From Catenulispora pinistramenti (GTDB lineage Bacteria > Actinomycetota > Actinomycetes > Streptomycetales > Catenulisporaceae), in the NCBI RefSeq assembly GCF_018274385.1, contig NZ_JAAFYZ010000053.1, positions 1-53,542 on the forward strand: a stretch of DNA of 53,542 bases, in the 5' to 3' direction. This document shows positions 32,260-40,688 of this stretch, piece after piece. The notes under the pieces are model-generated. The model saw only the letters and a list, made by a program, of their open reading frames with translations, was not told the DNA's origin and made no database searches. The number at the start of each line of letters is the position of its first letter. The stretch's first letter is position 1. The translations under genes were made by a program, and so were the position numbers.

Positions 32260-32921
32260 CTCAAGGCCGGGTGCGGATGCACCGCACGGGTCCGCCCGGC
32301 GATCCGGTAGCCGAGTGCTGAGACCTGTTGCTCCAGGATTTCTTGGTCGCTCTCCTCATTGAACACGCCGACCACCAGCCTGCCGCCGGGAGCCAGGATG
32401 TTCGCCAGCAGGTGTGCCAGGTAGTCGGGCCTGCGCGGCGCCGGTACGTAGTCCAGGCCGGTGCGCACGATGTCGAAGCGGCGTGGCGGCGACCAGGCGG
32501 CGGCGTTCGCGGTCCAGATCCGGTCGGCCCAGGCGGGGTGCTGGTCTCGGGCCAGCTGGGCCAACTTGGCGGAGATGTCGATGCCGAACGGTTCGATGGC
32601 GATTCCGGCGTCGGCGGCCCAGCCGGTGAGGGTGTCCATCAGGTGGCCGTTGGCGCAGCCGACGTCCAGGAACGTGCCGCCGCCTACGGGAAGGGCATCG
32701 ACGAGCAGGGCGCGGGCCCGGCGCCAGCGCGCGGCGTCGCCGGAGTGCCCGGACTGGGCGCGCGGGTTGTCGCCGCCCAGGTAGGCCGGTTCGATCAAGG
32801 CCAGGACGGCGTCGTGCCAGCCGGCCTGATCGATCCGGCCGGCGGCGTAGTCCTCGTTGATCCGGGAGATCTCACGCCATCCGCGCTCTTTGGCGCGCGC
32901 CAGTTCCGCGGCGTCGTCCAC
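32217..32921 (-). CDS. Class I SAM-dependent methyltransferase
   Basis: A 234-aa methyltransferase with motif I FLDVGCANGHLMDTL, motif II IEPFGIDISAKLAQLA, motif III near FDIVRTGLDYVPAPRRPDY and post-motif APGGRLVVGVFNEES. The GTG at 32921 is preceded by AAAGGTGG, better than the far-upstream ATG at 33023. It is the last of four genes on the minus strand (47-aa ORF, MFS, secreted protein, this gene), separated from the third by 88 bp, so it may or may not share their transcript. The substrate is unknown. Confidence 0.8.
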   Translation of the reverse strand: MDDAAELARAKERGWREISRINEDYAAGRIDQAGWHDAVLALIEPAYLGGDNPRAQSGHSGDAARWRRARALLVDALPVGGGTFLDVGCANGHLMDTLTGWAADAGIAIEPFGIDISAKLAQLARDQHPAWADRIWTANAAAWSPPRRFDIVRTGLDYVPAPRRPDYLAHLLANILAPGGRLVVGVFNEESDQEILEQQVSALGYRIAGRTRAVHPHPALSYKAFWIDSDDASS

Positions 32922-33009
32922 ACCGACCCACCTTTCGTGATTCGCAGGGTCCTTCGGTCCCGATCTGGTGCCGGCCGTCGCGCTGAACTCAGGGAACTGA
33001 TGACGGATA

Positions 33010-33618
33010 TCAGTGCAGATCATCCGCGAGGCGTTCCATGACCGCCTTCGTGACGGCCGTGTCCACCTGGGTGGTCAGGTTGTGACGGTTGCCGAGGTTC
33101 GCCAGCAGGGTACGCAGGTCGAGATCGTTGATGGTACGACGCAGGACGTCATCGGTCGTAAGGGTTTTGTCGATGAGCGCGTCGGGGATCGCGCGGATCG
33201 CCGCCTTGCGCAGACCGCTGAGGTTCGAGGCGTCGACTGCCTCGCGGGCGAGTTGCGATGCCCGCGGGAGCTTGCCGGCGGCCTTCAGGCTGTCGACGGC
33301 GGTGAGCAGCCCGGTTCGCAGCGCGTTGATCTGCGCGTCGGTGCGGACGCCGGGCTGGGCGAGCTGGAGGGCGAAGGCCTCACGGGAGACGCCGATCTGG
33401 CAGGCGGCGGCGGCCAGACCGGTCACGACGAGCTCCTCGGTCAGGCCGTCGATCCCCGTCGACACCGAGCTGGCCGGTGCTGCGACACATGAGTCGGCTG
33501 GGCGAAGCGGGCTGTAGTGGCCGCCGCCGTTGGCGAGCTGGACGGCCAGCACTCCACTCACCAGCACGGCGGCCAGAGCCGGGAGCGCCCCCGCGCGCAG
33601 GCGGGCCGCGCCGGTCAT
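33010..33618 (-). CDS. Secreted or membrane-anchored protein of unknown function
   Basis: A 202-aa protein with an N-terminal hydrophobic segment (ALPALAAVLVSGVLAVQLA) acting as signal or anchor, then a Cys (DSCVAAP) and a second Cys (AAACQIG) that could pair, followed by mostly helical sequence (SREAFALQLAQPGVRTDAQI, TDDVLRRTINDLDLRTLLAN). No family recognised. The start overlaps the MFS stop by 4 bp, so it is translationally coupled to the exporter and probably works with it outside the membrane. Confidence 0.65.
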   Translation of the reverse strand: MTGAARLRAGALPALAAVLVSGVLAVQLANGGGHYSPLRPADSCVAAPASSVSTGIDGLTEELVVTGLAAAACQIGVSREAFALQLAQPGVRTDAQINALRTGLLTAVDSLKAAGKLPRASQLAREAVDASNLSGLRKAAIRAIPDALIDKTLTTDDVLRRTINDLDLRTLLANLGNRHNLTTQVDTAVTKAVMERLADDLH

Positions 33619-35030
33619 CGCGTGCCCCGGCGACGCAGCGGGATCAGGGACAGCAGCGCCACGAGGGCGAGTGCCGCACCGATCAGGAAGGCGTTGCGGA
33701 ACGCGTGGGTGGCGGCCCGTTGGAGCTGAAGGTTGAGGCTCCGTTCAAGCTGCGCCACAGCGGGCTTCTCCGCCGCGGGCACGCTCAGTTGCTCGAAGGC
33801 GGGGTCCAGGTCGGGCACCCGGCCGCGATCCTGCTTCAGCTGATCGGCCAGTCCGCGAGCGATCGCGATTTTGTCCTGGGGCGCCAGCGGAGCGTTGAGC
33901 ACCAGCGCGGTGATGGCGTCTTCCGCGGGTGGCTGGGCACTGCGAAGGTCCGCGGTGAAGACAGGCGTGAGAATCGCGAGTCCCAGGACCACCCCCGCGT
34001 GCCGGGCCGCGATGGTCCAGCCGCCGTGCAGGAAATGCGGTCTGCGGCCGTCCATCGCCTGCAGGGTCAGGGGATCCAGCGTCAGACCGAGCCCGAGTCC
34101 GACGAGCGCCTGCGGTGCGATCGTCCACGCGAGATCGGCCGACGGCAGCAGCGCCAACCCGGTCAGGCCGCCGGCGATGAGCAGGCATCCCGACATCGTC
34201 TGTGCCATCGGCCCCGACCGCAGCATCCGGGCTAGCGGCCGGGCCAGGAGCGCCGCGAGCGGTATCACCGACACCGTGACGGCTGCGACCGCCGGTGATC
34301 GACGCCAGCCGTCGACCAGGAGCAGCACGAACAGGAACAGCGCCGCGGTCAGCGCCGCCGAGAGCAGCGCCAGGGCGATGTTCGGCCGGATCCGCACACG
34401 GTGTTTCTGTGCGTGGGGTTCCTGTGTGTGGGGTTCCTGTGCGTCGTGTTCCTGTGCGTCGTGCTCCTGTGCGTCGTCGGCGAGGCCCTGCCCGTTCCTG
34501 CGGCGCTTGGCGAGAGCGGCAGGAACGGCCAGTACCGCGATCGGCACCTGGACGATGAAGATCGAGCGCCAGGAGAACGCATCGGTCAACAACCCACCGG
34601 CCACCGGGCCGACAGCGGTTCCGAACACGCCGGCGGCGATCCACCATGCCGTCCCGCGACGCTCACTCAGCTCGTCGACCAGGAGCTGAAGGCTGCCGAT
34701 CACCGCGAACGCGCCGCCCACCGCCTGCACCGACCGGGCGGCGACCAGAACATCCAGGGAACCGGCCACCGCGCACAACGCCGAGGCCCCGGCGAACACC
34801 GCGATGCCGGCCGCACACAAAACAGCCGGATCCCGTGTCCTGTAGAACCACGCGGCGGGCCGGGCGACGACGGCCAGAACGAGGTTGAACGCGATCAGCA
34901 CCCACGCGACCTGCCCCACCGTGGTGTGGAGGCGCTGCAAGATCTCCGGCAGGGCGAGGGTGACCACCGCCGAGTCGGCCAGCACGCACCCCACGGTCAA
35001 CGCGAGGAGGGCCGCTGCCGCCCGGCGCAC
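33615..35030 (-). CDS. MFS transporter with a His-rich cytoplasmic loop
   Basis: A 471-aa major facilitator of the drug:H+ antiporter type (DHA2-like), with the start LADSAVVTLALPEILQRL (TM1 motif), VAARSVQAVGGAFAVIG and GTAVGPVAGGLLTDAFSWRS (motif C). The central loop carries a tandem pentapeptide run, residues 185-209 (DAQEHDAQEHDAQEPHTQEP), rich in His, Glu and Gln. Start is the GTG at 35030, one base after the stop of a 47-aa ORF, and the stop overlaps the next gene by 4 bp. Tight coupling on both sides suggests dedicated export of something made by this cassette. Confidence 0.87.
   Translation of the reverse strand: MRRAAAALLALTVGCVLADSAVVTLALPEILQRLHTTVGQVAWVLIAFNLVLAVVARPAAWFYRTRDPAVLCAAGIAVFAGASALCAVAGSLDVLVAARSVQAVGGAFAVIGSLQLLVDELSERRGTAWWIAAGVFGTAVGPVAGGLLTDAFSWRSIFIVQVPIAVLAVPAALAKRRRNGQGLADDAQEHDAQEHDAQEPHTQEPHAQKHRVRIRPNIALALLSAALTAALFLFVLLLVDGWRRSPAVAAVTVSVIPLAALLARPLARMLRSGPMAQTMSGCLLIAGGLTGLALLPSADLAWTIAPQALVGLGLGLTLDPLTLQAMDGRRPHFLHGGWTIAARHAGVVLGLAILTPVFTADLRSAQPPAEDAITALVLNAPLAPQDKIAIARGLADQLKQDRGRVPDLDPAFEQLSVPAAEKPAVAQLERSLNLQLQRAATHAFRNAFLIGAALALVALLSLIPLRRRGTR
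34404..34478 (-). repeat. Five 15-bp tandem repeats in the MFS gene
   Basis: Units start at 34404, 34419, 34434, 34449 and 34464 with plus-strand consensus TTCCTGTGCGTCGTG. Read on the minus strand they encode AQEHD and variants TQEPH and AQKHR. All keep frame. The two central units are identical, suggesting recent slippage. Confidence 0.8.
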
Positions 35031-35031
35031 C

Positions 35032-35175
35032 CTAGAACGCCGGCTTCGTGTCGGCGAGCCGCGCTGCGACGAGCCACTCAGCTGGCCGCATCCCCATCAG
35101 CACGTCGGCCGGCCTCGACCGGACAACGTCGGTGCTGACGAACCGCTTTCCGGTCTGATCAGAAATGGTGTGCAC
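35032..35175 (-). CDS. 47-aa ORF coupled to the MFS gene; candidate peptide
   Basis: A GTG at 35175 has GGAGGAG five bases upstream, the strongest ribosome-binding site in this stretch, and its TAG stop ends one base before the MFS start. The 47-residue product (HTISDQTGKRFVSTDVVRSR, then PADVLMGMRPAEWLVAARLA, ending DTKPAF) is soluble and not signal-like. I recognise no family. A short peptide ahead of an exporter, a secreted protein and a methyltransferase is the layout of some RiPP loci, but no leader motif or lanthionine-type residues support that; it could equally be a regulatory leader peptide. Confidence 0.5.
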   Translation of the reverse strand: MHTISDQTGKRFVSTDVVRSRPADVLMGMRPAEWLVAARLADTKPAF

Positions 35176-35223
35176 GCACGCTCCTCCTGGGTGGCAACAG
35201 CACTCTACGTCGGACACAGTAGG

Positions 35224-35297
35224 GAAGGCGCTGTGGGTAGAGAAGGCGCTGTGGATGGGTACGGGGATCAGGCACACATTCTGTGAAGGCGCTTCGG
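35224..35297 (+). repeat. Direct repeats upstream of the 47-aa ORF
   Basis: GAAGGCGCTGTGG occurs at 35224-35236 and 35242-35254 (18-bp period), with a third related copy GAAGGCGCTTCGG at 35285-35297. They lie in the promoter region of the 47-aa/MFS operon and may be binding sites. Confidence 0.4.
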
Positions 35298-35339
35298 ATG
35301 TGCCGCAGCTTCGAGGCAACAGCGATCTCGGCGAGCGAT

Positions 35340-35726
35340 TCACCGGGTCGGCATGCCTCCGCGAGGGCTGCTGACCACCAGCGACATGGACCCCTCGGCC
35401 AGGTAGGCATGATCGGGGAAGTAGTCGATGTGCAGATGGTAGCCGTCCTCTACGGCGGCCAGGTCGTGGAGGTTCTCAGCGAGGATCTTCCTGGACGCCT
35501 GATCTCCACTGATGACGAGCACCTTCCGCCGGATATCGAGGTCAAGACGAACCCCGGGGCCCGAGGACTGCACCACCTGGATTCCCACCAACCCGCCGCT
35601 GTCCCGGGCAGGTGTGGAAACGACGTACCCAGTGCCCTGTGCCACGGCGCCGGCTAGGGCGATCAGTTCCTCTGCCGAGGCCTTGAGATCAACCTCGCCG
35701 AAGGCCGCGTCCACCGTCAGTATCAC
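35340..35726 (-). CDS. Hypothetical protein, possible Imm32-like immunity protein
   Basis: A 128-aa protein: ILTVDAAFGEVDLKASAEEL, RLDLDIRRKVLVISGD, and YHLHIDYFPDHAYLAEGSMS near the end. The last segment and the overall layout resemble Imm32-type immunity proteins of polymorphic toxin systems, but no toxin gene is beside it; I hold this at low confidence. The start is a GTG at 35726, three bases after the stop of a frameshifted hypothetical gene, so they were probably co-transcribed. Confidence 0.5.
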   Translation of the reverse strand: MILTVDAAFGEVDLKASAEELIALAGAVAQGTGYVVSTPARDSGGLVGIQVVQSSGPGVRLDLDIRRKVLVISGDQASRKILAENLHDLAAVEDGYHLHIDYFPDHAYLAEGSMSLVVSSPRGGMPTR

Positions 35727-35729
35727 CGT

Positions 35730-36259
35730 TCAGGCTCCCGGCTGGTTGTCGTCGCCGACGCCTCGGACCTCGATCTCCAGCACGTTCATGGGCCGGATGG
35801 TCCCGGCATCGCCGCGAGCGACACGAACCGCATCTTCACCGGCGCTGCCCGTCCACATCCCGAGCAAAATCTGCCAACTGCCGCGCCTTGATCGGCCAGG
35901 TCTGGGCGCGCGCCGTGGGCTTGGCGATGCGATTGGACTTCTTGACCTGGACCAAGTCGCCGAACGTGAGCGACAGCCGGCCGGGCATGACGGCCGGCAC
36001 GACCAATCCCAAGTCGGCTTGCGTCGGCGTACGACAGGAACCACTGGACCACAGGCGGCGATCGCCGCTCAGCCAGGAAGGCGCCGGCCGTCTCACGCAG
36101 CAGGACCTTCTCGATCCCTGGCGGATCATGCCGGAGCAGTTCGGCCTGAAGGTCATGCTTCTCGTCATCGTTCAGGTAGTAGCGAAACGACTCCCTGGCC
36201 TCTTCGCACACCGAGCAGTCCGTCGCATGATCGTGGGGTGTGATGAGGTCGACACGCAT
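35730..36259 (-). pseudogene. Hypothetical protein gene with two frameshifts
   Basis: One protein seems spread over three frames. Frame 1 from the GTG or ATG region at 36259 reads MRVDLITPHDHATDCSVCEE and continues to QWFLSYADA. Frame 2 takes over near 36025 (QADLGLVVPAVMPGRLSLTF, then KARQLADFARDVDG). Frame 3 takes over near 35860 (SAGEDAVRVARGDAGTIRPM, NVLEIEVRGVGDDNQPGA). The full product would be about 175 aa, with a CSVC Cys pair. No family recognised. Two shifts in 530 bp suggest real decay, or a low-quality stretch in the assembly. Confidence 0.55.
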
Positions 36260-36414
36260 CCTTCGAGCCTAGCGACCTTCCGGGCAATAACTGCCGCACC
36301 AAACCGCTGCCGGCGTTGACCCGGATCGTCCCGCCCCCGGATGCCGCCTGGACCGCCGAGTTCACGACCTGGCGGACCGCCGGGTGGGGCGGACGCTTCT
36401 TGCTGCGCAAACGT

Positions 36415-36432
36415 GGTTAGGCTAGCCTAACC
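36415..36432. promoter_or_regulatory. IdeR/DmdR iron box
   Basis: GGTTAGGCTAGCCTAACC is a perfect 18-bp palindrome close to the DtxR/IdeR consensus TTAGGTTAGGCTAACCTAA. It lies 31 bp before the first FecCD permease start, so the operon should be repressed by iron-loaded IdeR. Confidence 0.85.
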
Positions 36433-36463
36433 TCACTTTTGATCAACCCTTCGGAAGGAAGCC

Positions 36464-37528
36464 ATGGATCAGGCCGGGGACGTCCGCGCCATCGCTGTCC
36501 CCGTCCCGCTCCTTCCGGTCGTCGGCGGCAGCAGGCGGGCGCGGTTGTTCCTCGGGCTGGCGGGTTGCGCCGTCCTGCTCGCGGCGGCGGCCTTCGCCAG
36601 CTTGGCGTTGGGGACCAAGCCGATAGCGCTGGGGACGGTGCTGCACGCGCTCTTCCATCACGACAACAGCGACGATGCGCTGATCGTCAGGGATCTGCGG
36701 CTGCCCCGGACGGTGATCGGCCTCGCCGTCGGGGCCGCCCTCGGGCTGGCCGGGACGTTGATGCAGGCCGTGACCCGCAACCCGCTGGCCGATCCCGGGC
36801 TGCTCGGCGTCAACATGGGGGCCTCGGCCGCCGTGGTGGTCGGTATCGCCGTCCTGCATCTGGACCCGCAGACGGCTCAGGTGTGGCCGGCCCTGCTCGG
36901 CGCCGGGATAGCCGCGCTGCTGGTACACACTCTCGGCGGGCGGGGGCCGCGCGGGACCGCGCCGATCCGGTTGGCGCTGGCCGGTGCGACCGTCAGCGCG
37001 GTCCTCGGTGCGCTGGTCAGTGCTCTGACTTTGTCGGACCGGGCGGCGTTCCAGGACTTCCGGTTCTGGTCGGTCGGTTCGCTGGCCGGACGCTCGTCGG
37101 CGGTCCTGGGGCAGACCGGGGGCTTCATGGCCGTCGGCGCGCTGATCGCGCTGCCGCTGGCGGGCTCGCTCAACGCCTTGGCCCTGGGCGAGGACACCGG
37201 TCGCGCGCTCGGCGTGCACCCGGGCCGGGTCGGCGCGCTGGCGTTGGTCTCGGTGACGCTGCTGTGCGGCGGCGCGGTGGCCGCCGCCGGCCCCATCGGG
37301 TTCGTGGGGCTGGCCGTGCCGCACGCCGCGCGCCAGATCACCGGCCCCGACCACCGCTGGCTGCTGCCCTACACGATGCTTCTGGCACCGACCCTGCTAC
37401 TGGCCGCCGACGTGGTCGGCCGGCTCATCGCGCCGCCGGGCGAGGTGGACGTCGGGATCGTCACCGCGCTCGTCGGGGCTCCGGTGTTCATCCTGCTGGC
37501 CCGTCGGCGCCGGGTGAGGCAGGTATGA
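36464..37528 (+). CDS. Iron-siderophore ABC transporter permease (FecCD)
   Basis: A 354-aa permease with about ten membrane segments. FecCD motifs: LRLPRTVIGLAVGAALGLAG, GTLMQAVTRNPLADPGLLGV, VGLAVPHAARQITGPDHRWL. It moves ferric-siderophore across the membrane together with the second permease and ATPase. The ATG at 36464 has GGAAGGA. The stop overlaps the next start (ATGA). An iron box upstream indicates iron repression of the operon 36464-44326. Confidence 0.93.
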   Translation: MDQAGDVRAIAVPVPLLPVVGGSRRARLFLGLAGCAVLLAAAAFASLALGTKPIALGTVLHALFHHDNSDDALIVRDLRLPRTVIGLAVGAALGLAGTLMQAVTRNPLADPGLLGVNMGASAAVVVGIAVLHLDPQTAQVWPALLGAGIAALLVHTLGGRGPRGTAPIRLALAGATVSAVLGALVSALTLSDRAAFQDFRFWSVGSLAGRSSAVLGQTGGFMAVGALIALPLAGSLNALALGEDTGRALGVHPGRVGALALVSVTLLCGGAVAAAGPIGFVGLAVPHAARQITGPDHRWLLPYTMLLAPTLLLAADVVGRLIAPPGEVDVGIVTALVGAPVFILLARRRRVRQV

Positions 37529-38628
37529 GGGCCCGGATATCCACGGCGCCGGCCGGCTCCGGCCGGGCCGCGCGCCTGCGCCCGGTCACGGTCCGGATCG
37601 GCGCCAAGCGCGGCCGACCGGGTCGCTCGGCCATCTCCTTCCGTCTCAGTCCGCGGGCCTGCCTGGTGATCGCGGCCCTGGTCGCGGCCGGGCTGGTGAT
37701 CAGTGCCCTGACGTTGAGCACCGGGAGCTATCACGTCCCGCTGTCGGACGTGGTGCGCACGGTTCTCGGCAACGGCAGCACCCTGGACCGGTTCATCATC
37801 ACCCGGCTGCGGGAGCCGCGGCTGCTGACCGCGCTGGCGGTCGGTGCGGCGTTGGGTGCCGGTGGGGCGCTGTTCCAGAGCGTCTCGCGCAATCCGCTGG
37901 GCAGCCCCGACATCATCGGATTCGACACCGGGGCGGCGACCGGCGCGTTGGTCGTCATCACCCTGATCCACGGCACGGCCGCCCAGACCGCCGCCGGAGC
38001 GGTTCTCGGCGGCCTGGCCACGGCAGCGGCCGTCTACTTCCTGGCCATGCGGCACGGTGTGCACGGCTACCGGCTGATCCTGGTGGGCATCGGGGTCGGG
38101 GCGCTGCTGTCGGCGGTGAACGGGTACCTGCTCATCCGCGCCAGCGAGAACGACGCGCAGTCCGCCGCCTTGTGGCTGATCGGGAGCCTGAACGGCCGCG
38201 GCTGGGACTACGTCGGGCCGGAGGCCCTGGCGCTGGCGGTCCTGTTGCCCGCCGCGTGGTGGATCTCGCGGGCGCTGGGCGTGCTGGAACTCGGCGACGA
38301 CCTCAGCCGCGGGCTGGGTCTGCGCGTCGAGTGGCTGCGCGGCACCGCGTTGCTGGTCGGCGTGGCGCTGGCGGCGAGCGCGACCGCCGCGGCCGGACCG
38401 GTCGGCTTCGTGGCGCTGTCCGCCCCGCAGATCGCCCGCCGGCTCACCGCGACCGCCGGTCCCAACACGCTGACTTCGGCGCTGGCCGGGGCGGTCCTGC
38501 TGGCCGGCAGCGACTTGGCGGCCCAGCGGTTCCCGTCCGGCCTGCCGGTCGGGGTGGTCACCGCCGTCCTCGGCGGCCTGTATCTGGCCTGGCTGTTGAG
38601 CCGGGAATGGCGGAAGGGACGCCCATGA
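37525..38628 (+). CDS. Iron-siderophore ABC transporter permease (FecCD), second subunit
   Basis: A 367-aa permease with about ten TM segments after a basic 55-residue N-terminal extension. Motifs: ITRLREPRLLTALAVGAALG, GALFQSVSRNPLGSPDIIGF, GPVGFVALSAPQIARRLTAT. It forms a heterodimer with the preceding FecCD. The start overlaps the previous stop and its own stop overlaps the ATPase start, a tightly coupled trio. Confidence 0.92.
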   Translation: MRARISTAPAGSGRAARLRPVTVRIGAKRGRPGRSAISFRLSPRACLVIAALVAAGLVISALTLSTGSYHVPLSDVVRTVLGNGSTLDRFIITRLREPRLLTALAVGAALGAGGALFQSVSRNPLGSPDIIGFDTGAATGALVVITLIHGTAAQTAAGAVLGGLATAAAVYFLAMRHGVHGYRLILVGIGVGALLSAVNGYLLIRASENDAQSAALWLIGSLNGRGWDYVGPEALALAVLLPAAWWISRALGVLELGDDLSRGLGLRVEWLRGTALLVGVALAASATAAAGPVGFVALSAPQIARRLTATAGPNTLTSALAGAVLLAGSDLAAQRFPSGLPVGVVTAVLGGLYLAWLLSREWRKGRP

Positions 38629-39527
38629 GCCCCGACACGAATACCGGCACGGGCACGGACACGGGCACACGCGCCGGTACCGGCACAGTGGAGCCGGAGG
38701 TCGCCGTCGACGCCGCCGGCCGACACCGGTTGTCAGCCCGGAAGCTGACCGTCGGCTACCAGGGCAAGCCAGTGATCGAGGAGCTGGACGTACACATCCC
38801 CGACGGTTCCTTCACGGTGATCGTCGGCGCCAACGGCTGCGGCAAGTCGACTCTGCTGCGCACCTTGGCCCGAGTGCTGTCGCCGATACGGGGTCAGGTC
38901 TTCCTGGACGGCGAACCGATCCACGCACTGTCTCCCAAACAGGTCGCGCGACGCCTGGGCCTGCTGCCGCAGGGCCCTGTCGCACCGGACGGCATCACCG
39001 TGCTCGACCTGGTCGCCCGCGGCCGGCACCCGCACCAGAACCTGCTGAGCCGGTGGTCGGAGGCCGACGAGCGCGCGGTCCGCGACGCGATGGCCGCCAC
39101 CGACACCGCCGAGCTCGCCGACGCTTACGTGGACGAGCTCTCCGGCGGTCAGCGGCAGCGGGTCTGGCTCGCGATGGCCCTGGCCCAGGAGACCGGCATC
39201 CTGCTGCTGGACGAGCCGACCACCTTCCTCGATCTGGCCCACCAGGTCGAAGTGCTGAACCTGTGCGCCCGGCTGCACGCCGCCGGACGCACCCTGGTCG
39301 CGGTCCTGCACGACCTCAATCTGGCCTGCCGCTACGCCGACCACCTGATCGCCATGCGGGACGGCGCGATCGCCGCCGTCGGCCGCCCCGGCGAGGTCGT
39401 CACCCCCGAGCTGATCGAGGACGTCTTCGGTCTGCCCTGCCGGGTCATCGACGATCCCGAGACCGGTACTCCGCTGGTCATCCCGCTGGCACCGAACCCG
39501 CTGCAGCAAGAAGCGAGTTCGTCTTGA
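38625..39527 (+). CDS. Iron-siderophore ABC transporter ATP-binding protein (FepC-like)
   Basis: A 300-aa ATPase: Walker A VIVGANGCGKSTLLRTLARV, Q loop LLPQGPVAPDGITVLDLVAR, signature ELSGGQRQRVWLAMALAQET, Walker B ILLLDEPTTFLD and switch VLHDLNLACRYADH. Residues 1-40 are a Thr/Gly-rich low-complexity lead (TNTGTGTDTGTRAGTGT) encoded by GC-rich short repeats. The ATG at 38625 overlaps the previous stop. It energises the two FecCD permeases. Confidence 0.92.
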   Translation: MSPDTNTGTGTDTGTRAGTGTVEPEVAVDAAGRHRLSARKLTVGYQGKPVIEELDVHIPDGSFTVIVGANGCGKSTLLRTLARVLSPIRGQVFLDGEPIHALSPKQVARRLGLLPQGPVAPDGITVLDLVARGRHPHQNLLSRWSEADERAVRDAMAATDTAELADAYVDELSGGQRQRVWLAMALAQETGILLLDEPTTFLDLAHQVEVLNLCARLHAAGRTLVAVLHDLNLACRYADHLIAMRDGAIAAVGRPGEVVTPELIEDVFGLPCRVIDDPETGTPLVIPLAPNPLQQEASSS

Positions 39528-39614
39528 GAGCCCTGCGTGCCCTGCGTGCCCTGCTGCCCGTCGCCACCACACAACCGCCTCCCGCCCCCTGACCACCCGA
39601 AGGAACCGCGCACC

Positions 39615-40673
39615 ATGTCGCCGACACCCATCGCCCCTCCCCGCAGCACCGGTCACCGAGCTTCCGGCGCCTCCGTTCCGTTCGTCCCGTCCCGGCGCCG
39701 CCTGCTCGGCGCCTCGATAGCCGGGGCGGGCCTTTCCGGCCTGCTCGCCGCCTGCGGCTCGGACAAGACCCCCGCCGCCCAGGCGGCCGGGTCGGGATCC
39801 TGGTCCTTCACCGACGACCGGGGCACCACCGTGAGGCTGCCGACCCAGCCCCGGCGCGTGGCCCTGCTCACCGACACCGTGACCTCGGCACTGTGGCCCG
39901 CCGGGCTGCGTCCCGTCGCCGCGTTCGCCAGCGACCCGGCCACCACCGAATCCGTCCAGCTGAACCTGGCCAAGGAAGGCATCGTCCAGATCGGCGGCAA
40001 GGACGCGCAGCTGGACCTGGAGGCACTGGCCGGGGCCAAGCCCGATCTGCTCATCGACGTGGTCCAGGCCGACGGCACCCTGCAGACCGTCGGCAAGACC
40101 GCGGCCGCCGCGCAGATCGCACCGGTCGTCGGCATCAGCATGTACCAGCCGATCGAGCACATCGTCACCACCGCGGAGAACATCACCGCGGCCGTGGGCG
40201 CACGGCTGGCCGACACCGAGGCGAAGACCGGCTATCAGAGCGCCGCGGAGAAGGTGCGCAGCGCGGTGAAGAGCAACCCCGGCGTGCGCGTCGGATTCGT
40301 GTTCGACATCGGTGCCACCGAACTGGCCGTGATGAACAGCGGCACCTGGCCGATCCTGAAAACGGTCGCCGGGCTCGGCGTCGAGCTGGTCGCCATCGCC
40401 CAGAGCGAGAAGAACACCTACAGCCAGCCGATCAGCTGGGAACGGGCGCCGCAGATCCCGGCCGACCTGCTCGTGTGGGCCGTCACCGACCCGCTGCCGA
40501 CGAACCCGCTGTGGGCGAAGATCCCGGCGGTCGCGGCCGGCCAGTTCTGGCGGCCCGACCTCGCCTCCTGGTACACCTACAGCTACGCCAACTTCACCGG
40601 GCTGCTCACGGGACTGGCCGATCACCTCGCCGCCGCGAAGCCCGGCATCGGGCCGACCTCCCCGCTGTCGTAG
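39615..40673 (+). CDS. Iron-siderophore substrate-binding lipoprotein
   Basis: A 352-aa binding protein. The N terminus has an Arg-rich SRRRLLGAS segment and lipobox LSGLLAACGSD, so it is a lipoprotein. The mature part has the two-lobed TroA/FepB fold (VALLTDTVTSALWPAGLRPV, DLEALAGAKPDLLIDVVQAD, and ELAVMNSGTWPILKTVAGLG late). AAGGAAC lies upstream of the ATG at 39615. It captures ferric-siderophore at the outer face and feeds the permeases encoded just before it. Confidence 0.9.
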   Translation: MSPTPIAPPRSTGHRASGASVPFVPSRRRLLGASIAGAGLSGLLAACGSDKTPAAQAAGSGSWSFTDDRGTTVRLPTQPRRVALLTDTVTSALWPAGLRPVAAFASDPATTESVQLNLAKEGIVQIGGKDAQLDLEALAGAKPDLLIDVVQADGTLQTVGKTAAAAQIAPVVGISMYQPIEHIVTTAENITAAVGARLADTEAKTGYQSAAEKVRSAVKSNPGVRVGFVFDIGATELAVMNSGTWPILKTVAGLGVELVAIAQSEKNTYSQPISWERAPQIPADLLVWAVTDPLPTNPLWAKIPAVAAGQFWRPDLASWYTYSYANFTGLLTGLADHLAAAKPGIGPTSPLS

Positions 40674-40688
40674 AGGTCTGCCACCCCC

